A DNA stretch of 7,612 nucleotides from Candidatus Bathyarchaeota archaeon (GTDB lineage Archaea; Thermoproteota; Bathyarchaeia; 40CM-2-53-6; FEN-987): positions 1 to 7,612 of the forward strand of contig JALHTB010000026.1 in NCBI GenBank assembly GCA_022865625.1, written 5' to 3'. The notes beneath the pieces were generated by a model. It made no database searches and was not told the origin of the DNA. It saw nothing but the letters and a program-made list of their open reading frames with translations. Within the stretch, counting starts at the first letter, position 1, and the number at the start of each line of letters is the position of its first letter. Shown one piece after another: positions 3,882 to 7,612 of this stretch. A program made the position numbers and the translations under genes.

Positions 3882-5324
3882 TCAGTGATCGCCTATTTCT
3901 CGCTTGAAAGCGTCGGCCAGTTCTCTTCCCCAATTGCCTATGGGTTCGAGCCTTCCGTCGAAGAACCTGAGCACTGGCGGCTCAAACACGAATCTCAATC
4001 CTTTCACTAGTTCCCGATGCTTGTACAGCCAGTTTATTCTGTCAACAGCATATTCAATGTGCGATATTGTGTAGACTCTCCGTGGAAGCGCGATCCTTGT
4101 CAGTTCTATGTCGGCCAACGCTTCCTTGCCTTCCTTGTCTCTATCCATGGAGACAGTTCCTCTCTCCATGCTTCTTATCCCGGATGATATGTAGAGGGCG
4201 GCCGCCAGTGATCCAGCCGGATACTGGGATTGAGGAACGTTCGGAAGGAATCTCATGGCGTCCAGGTGACAGGCCAGTCCGCCTGGCGGTGTAACAACCG
4301 GGATTCCAGTCTCGACTAGCTTTCCAACAAAGTACTTTATCTGCTCCACGGAGGAACCTGCGACGGCAGGATCCACCATTTCTCTCATTCCGACTGCCAT
4401 GGCGCCGACCTCTCTCATCGACATGCCTCCGTATGTGTAGAAACCCTCGTAGACTGGAAGCCATGGCCTGATCTTGTCGAACAGTTCCTTGTTGTTTGTC
4501 GCTATCAGACCTCCTCTAACAGAAGTATTCTTCCTTCCGCTCATGTAGTACAGGTCGACAAGGCCACATATCTCTCGAACTATCTCTGCGACGCTCTTGT
4601 TCTCGTATCCTTTCTCCCGCTGCTTGATCAGGTATGCATTTTCGCAAATGAGGCTTCCGTCCAAAACGAGAATCAGACCATGCTTGTCGCAGATCTTTCT
4701 AATCTCTTTCAGATTTGCCATGGAGAATGGCTGGCCGCCGATGAGGTTTGTTGTTGCTTCCATTCGGACAAATGGGACCTTTTCTTTGCCGTACTTCTCG
4801 ATTACTTTCCTGAGTTTCTCAGGGTCCATGTTTCCCTTGAATGGATTGGAACTCTCGGTTTTCAACGCCTCGTCGTAGTAGATCTCGAGGCATGATGCTC
4901 CTATCAGTTCAATGTGCGCTTTGGTGGTTGTGAAATGGTAATTCGTTGGAATAGCGTCGCCTGGTTTGGCGAAAACCTTCGCCAGCAGATGCTCGGCGGC
5001 TCTTCCCTGATGCACGTTCATGACGTGTTTGTAGCCTAGCACGTCTTCCACGGCTTTCGCAAAATCATAGAACGTCATGCTGCCTGCGTAGGCATCGTCT
5101 GCATTCATGAAGCCAGCAAACTGGTTATCGCTCATCGCATTCACACCGCTGTCCGTGAGCATGTCCAGAAAGATGTCTTTGGTCTTGAGCAGGAAGGTGT
5201 TGTATCCTGCCTCAGCTATCGCTCTAAGGCGCTCTTCCACCGGAACTAGCGAGATTCTCTGCACCATTCGTGCCTTGTGCATCTCGATCGGAATTTCTCT
5301 CCCTGATGAAAGCTTGATCGACAT
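3882..5324 (-). CDS. Tyrosine phenol-lyase/tryptophanase family PLP beta-lyase, TPL-like
   Basis: This 480-residue fold type I PLP enzyme belongs to the beta-eliminating lyases that cleave an aromatic amino acid to pyruvate, ammonia and phenol or indole. Family blocks run throughout: DSGVNAMSDNQFAGFMNADDAYAG (58-81), VHQGRAAEHLL (104-114), NLIGGQP (193-199), ENAYLIKQ (228-235), YYMSGRKNTSVRGG (259-272, PLP lysine Lys265), TYGG (297-300), RSMERG (384-389) and PRRVYT (414-419). Residues that separate tyrosine phenol-lyase from tryptophanase are of the former type: FTTT at 131-134 (Thr132 for TPL Thr124), Arg388 (Arg381) and the Phe454-Phe455 pair (Phe448-449). Two departures stand out: Leu225 replaces the conserved Arg (TPL Arg217), and the Lys before the PLP lysine is Arg264. 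A tail of about 17 residues extends past the usual end. The ATG follows GGTG by seven bases. Specificity for tyrosine is inferred. Confidence 0.9.
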   Translation of the reverse strand: MSIKLSSGREIPIEMHKARMVQRISLVPVEERLRAIAEAGYNTFLLKTKDIFLDMLTDSGVNAMSDNQFAGFMNADDAYAGSMTFYDFAKAVEDVLGYKHVMNVHQGRAAEHLLAKVFAKPGDAIPTNYHFTTTKAHIELIGASCLEIYYDEALKTESSNPFKGNMDPEKLRKVIEKYGKEKVPFVRMEATTNLIGGQPFSMANLKEIRKICDKHGLILVLDGSLICENAYLIKQREKGYENKSVAEIVREICGLVDLYYMSGRKNTSVRGGLIATNNKELFDKIRPWLPVYEGFYTYGGMSMREVGAMAVGMREMVDPAVAGSSVEQIKYFVGKLVETGIPVVTPPGGLACHLDAMRFLPNVPQSQYPAGSLAAALYISSGIRSMERGTVSMDRDKEGKEALADIELTRIALPRRVYTISHIEYAVDRINWLYKHRELVKGLRFVFEPPVLRFFDGRLEPIGNWGRELADAFKREIGDH

Positions 5325-5363
5325 CAGTCCACACCAGAAACAATCGTGGTTGCGGGCATATGC

Positions 5364-5373
5364 ACTAATATCT
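5364..5373 (-). promoter_or_regulatory. Probable TATA box (with BRE) of the lyase gene
   Basis: On the minus strand this reads AGATATTAGT, preceded by a purine-rich CGAAAG that fits a BRE. Transcription would start near 5343-5345, leaving about 20 leader bases before the ATG at 5324. If it works, the lyase has its own promoter in addition to any read-through from the upstream helical-repeat gene. Confidence 0.45.
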
Positions 5374-5390
5374 CTTTCGACAAGTCAGGC

Positions 5391-6014
5391 TCATGATTTC
5401 GCCCATTTCTTTAGGAATTCCCTTGCGTTCTTCCTGTTTTTCGGACTCTTGCTCTTCAACTGTCTGTTGACGAACTCCAGAATCCTCTCCTTGTCCTGGG
5501 CTCGGTCAAAGTACTCGCTGAACGCCACTATCGCTTCGCTTTTGACTAGTTCTCTGCGGTCCGGTTTATGGTGAGTCTTGTCTATGCTCAGCAACTTCTC
5601 CGTTATCTTGGCTTCAAGCGCCGGTTTTGCCTTGGCAATCTTTCCAGAGTTGCGCGCGACATGGGCAGCTGGAATCACGCTTCTGTCATCCAACATGCTG
5701 TAGTACTTATCGAAAATCTTCTCGAACTTGCAGTCTGTATCAACAGCTGTGAGACTCGCGATTAGGTAGCTGGCAATATACTTCGAATGAGCGCTATCGC
5801 TGTCAATCAACTGCACGAAGTAGTCCCAGTGAGGGTACAGAAGCTCTGGGCGCTCCTCACTGACGAACATTAGGGCCTTGAAGCGGGTATACCGCGTCTC
5901 ATCTTTCTTGGATAGGATTCCTTGCAGCAATTCGGCAAGCAGTTTCTCGTCCTCAATAGCTCTCTTGGCGAGTCTCTTGGCATTGGCTTCCCACTTGTCT
6001 ATCAATCTGCCCAT
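5391..6014 (-). CDS. HEAT/ARM-like helical-repeat protein, function unknown
   Basis: I do not recognise a named family for this 207-residue protein. It is almost entirely alpha-helical, with helix pairs of about 35-40 residues at roughly 23-70, 75-108, 112-145 and 153-188, the pattern of HEAT or armadillo-type repeats that act as protein-binding scaffolds. Turn-like spots such as KKDETRYTR, DSDSAHSKY, DDRSVIPA and HHKPDRRELV separate the pairs. The C-terminus is strongly basic (KSKSPKNRKNAREFLKKWAK), which would suit binding of nucleic acid, ribosome or membrane. There is no catalytic motif, signal peptide or membrane segment. No clear ribosome binding site precedes the ATG. It sits 98 bases downstream of the permease and 66 upstream of the lyase, all on one strand, so it may be co-expressed with them. 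Similar small HEAT-like proteins in archaea are mostly uncharacterised. Confidence 0.7.
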   Translation of the reverse strand: MGRLIDKWEANAKRLAKRAIEDEKLLAELLQGILSKKDETRYTRFKALMFVSEERPELLYPHWDYFVQLIDSDSAHSKYIASYLIASLTAVDTDCKFEKIFDKYYSMLDDRSVIPAAHVARNSGKIAKAKPALEAKITEKLLSIDKTHHKPDRRELVKSEAIVAFSEYFDRAQDKERILEFVNRQLKSKSPKNRKNAREFLKKWAKS

Positions 6015-6112
6015 GTCTAATCGGCTAATGTCTGCATGGCTCTTGGCATTTGAGATCTATGGGCGCTTCGCGGGCTGTTGACGCGTGCTCTGTTCGTGGG
6101 GATAGCGCTGGG

Positions 6113-7585
6113 TCAGAGCGAAGTGTCGGCTGACCAGGCTCTCTCATCATGTCTGGCCCGTTGGATCATCAATCTAGCATGGTGTAGGCCATGTGCAAGG
6201 AATCTTTCCCCTTGTTCATAGGCTCTCTGTAGAATCGCGTCTCGTGCCAAGAAAGCTTCCTTCATTTCATGTAATTCGCTCTTCGGAGAGAAGAAGATGT
6301 ACAATGGAACACCAATAGCCAGTAGCACCGAGGAGATGAGGATCTGCTGCTTGCCAACTTGCGTCATCAGCAGGAATGAAAAGACAATGCCTAACGATGG
6401 AATCAACAATCCTCGCTTTGATCCGCCATAGTGTCGTTGATGCTTTCTTTTGAGCAAGATTGCAGAGACACAAGTCAAGAGATATGCGAATGAGAGAAGC
6501 AGGACGGAGCTGTTGATCAACGCTGACAATGTACCGAAGACGCTTGCGACAAATGCTGTTGAACAGATCAGAGCCAACCCAATGTATGGCGTGTGGTAAG
6601 ACCTGTGCAACTTGCTGAACAGCCGAGGAAGTAGACCATCGAGAGACATGGCAAAGGCCAGACGAGATGTCCCTATAGTTCCTGACTCGTCTGCACCCAT
6701 GATCGAGACTAACGCGCCTATGCCCACTACCAAGCTTCCGATCTGTGACAGACCTGGAGAAAGACCAAAGATGTTCGCGGCCGCTACAGTCAGTGGTGCA
6801 GGTGAAGCCGCGAGTGTCGCCTCGTCCACAACGCCGATTATCACAAAGTTCGTGGTGAGGTAGAAACTCGTGACTATCAACATGCCCACGGCGATGGCTC
6901 TGGGAATCGTCCGTCTGGGATTCTGAATCTCATCAGCTGGCAGGGTAGAAAGCTCGAAGCCGGCATAAGCCCAGAAGATTAGCACCAACGCTTGTCCTGC
7001 GTCTTGCATATCGCCCTTGGTGAAAGGTTGGAAGTTGGAAGAGACGAGTCCAGGATGCAGTCCCATGAACAATAGCCCCGACGCCATGAGGAGGAGCAGC
7101 GGAGCCAGTTTCCCTACTGTGAGGATGTCGTTGAACTTGCCCGCGGATCTCACTCCGTACGCGTTCGTCACGAAGATGATCGAGATGAATGTTCCCTTCA
7201 AAAGGATCTGACTAAGCTGGTCGAGATTCGGAAAGAATGACAAGAAGTACTGAGTGAAAGCGACAGGGAAAACCGCAAGAGAGAACCATTCTGCCAGCAG
7301 GAGTGCCCAGCCCACGATGAACCCAGCGAATGGTCCGACTGCTTCTTTCGTGTAGACATATGGTCCGCCTACTTTCGGTAAAATGGTTACACAGTAGGAG
7401 AAAGAGAGGGCAATCACAATCGCAATCACGCCTGCGATAATCCAGAGAACAAGAGAGGCTGGTCCCACAAGTCTTGCGCCGAGGGCTGCGGCTATGTAGA
7501 TGTCAGCTCCAATAATCGAGCCAACAACAAGATTCGTCACGTCGAAAGTGCTCAGCCGCCGTGCCAAGCTCACTTTCTTGGTCAA
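6113..7585 (-). CDS. APC superfamily amino-acid permease
   Basis: The protein (490 residues from the TTG) is a twelve-helix secondary transporter of the amino acid-polyamine-organocation superfamily in the cell membrane. The first helix carries GSIIGADIYIA (22-32), matching the substrate-binding GxGIF-type break. Helix 2-3 has FSYCVTILPKVGGPYVYTKEAVGPFAGF (62-89), the family's best conserved stretch. Helix 6 has FWAYAGFE followed by NPRRTIPRAI (222-231), and GADESGTIGTSRLAFAMSLDGLLP (297-320) is the conserved helix 8 region. A charged tail of about 58 residues (433-490, rich in His, Arg and Glu) extends past the last helix. The frame stays open upstream to the window edge, so the TTG start may not be the true one and the gene may begin outside. 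Its neighbour two genes downstream is an aromatic amino-acid lyase, so tyrosine or a related amino acid is a plausible substrate, by context only. Confidence 0.88.
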   Translation of the reverse strand: MTKKVSLARRLSTFDVTNLVVGSIIGADIYIAAALGARLVGPASLVLWIIAGVIAIVIALSFSYCVTILPKVGGPYVYTKEAVGPFAGFIVGWALLLAEWFSLAVFPVAFTQYFLSFFPNLDQLSQILLKGTFISIIFVTNAYGVRSAGKFNDILTVGKLAPLLLLMASGLLFMGLHPGLVSSNFQPFTKGDMQDAGQALVLIFWAYAGFELSTLPADEIQNPRRTIPRAIAVGMLIVTSFYLTTNFVIIGVVDEATLAASPAPLTVAAANIFGLSPGLSQIGSLVVGIGALVSIMGADESGTIGTSRLAFAMSLDGLLPRLFSKLHRSYHTPYIGLALICSTAFVASVFGTLSALINSSVLLLSFAYLLTCVSAILLKRKHQRHYGGSKRGLLIPSLGIVFSFLLMTQVGKQQILISSVLLAIGVPLYIFFSPKSELHEMKEAFLARDAILQRAYEQGERFLAHGLHHARLMIQRARHDERAWSADTSL

Positions 7586-7612
7586 ATCCGTCCACTCGAC
7601 GCACTTCGGGAG

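Noticed and set aside
4141..4464. Minus-strand open frame of 107 codons inside the lyase gene
   Set aside because: It lies in another frame of a full-length, well-conserved enzyme gene.
1..7612. CRISPR array, insertion sequence or transposase
   Set aside because: No regularly spaced short repeats, terminal inverted repeats or transposase-like protein were seen on either strand.

Overview
The window most likely comes from an archaeon of moderate G+C content. The best single indicator is a bacterio-opsin-activator-type HTH_10 regulator, a family typical of archaea. An archaeal-style RelB/RelE pair and TATA-like elements about 25 bases before several likely transcription starts agree with this. 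Shine-Dalgarno-like motifs precede some genes (strong at 1187-1192, good at 2481-2484). I cannot place the phylum from sequence alone; a Bathyarchaeia-, Nitrososphaeria- or Thermoplasmata-like lineage is a guess.

Left part (1-1200) looks like accessory DNA. A minus-strand toxin-antitoxin pair (antitoxin 552-785, RelE-type toxin 285-548) lies between two direct copies of an approximately 82-85 bp repeat (105-186 and 971-1055). The copies are about 89% identical and share a perfect 30 bp core. Just inside the right copy is a 25-base sequence (929-953) that is exactly the T arm plus 3' acceptor strand of a tRNA, with no matching 5' half in the window. Together these suggest the scar or edge of an integrated element.

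Middle part (1201-3779): a Cys-rich DUF3795 protein (plus) converges on, and overlaps by four bases, a QueG-like double [4Fe-4S] protein (minus). Then comes a 570-base stretch without a credible gene, holding several inverted repeats. At its right end are a TATA-like box and ACGGTA half-sites in front of the HTH_10 regulator (plus, 3045-3779).

Right part (3836-7585): a hairpin separates the regulator from three minus-strand genes, in transcription order an APC-family amino-acid permease, a helical-repeat (HEAT/ARM-like) protein of unknown role and a PLP-dependent beta-eliminating lyase. The lyase carries the residues that separate tyrosine phenol-lyase from tryptophanase, but has lost a cofactor-contacting Arg and changed the residues flanking the PLP lysine. 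The simplest reading of this cluster is aromatic amino-acid uptake and cleavage to pyruvate, ammonia and a phenol. No CRISPR array, insertion sequence or rRNA was seen.
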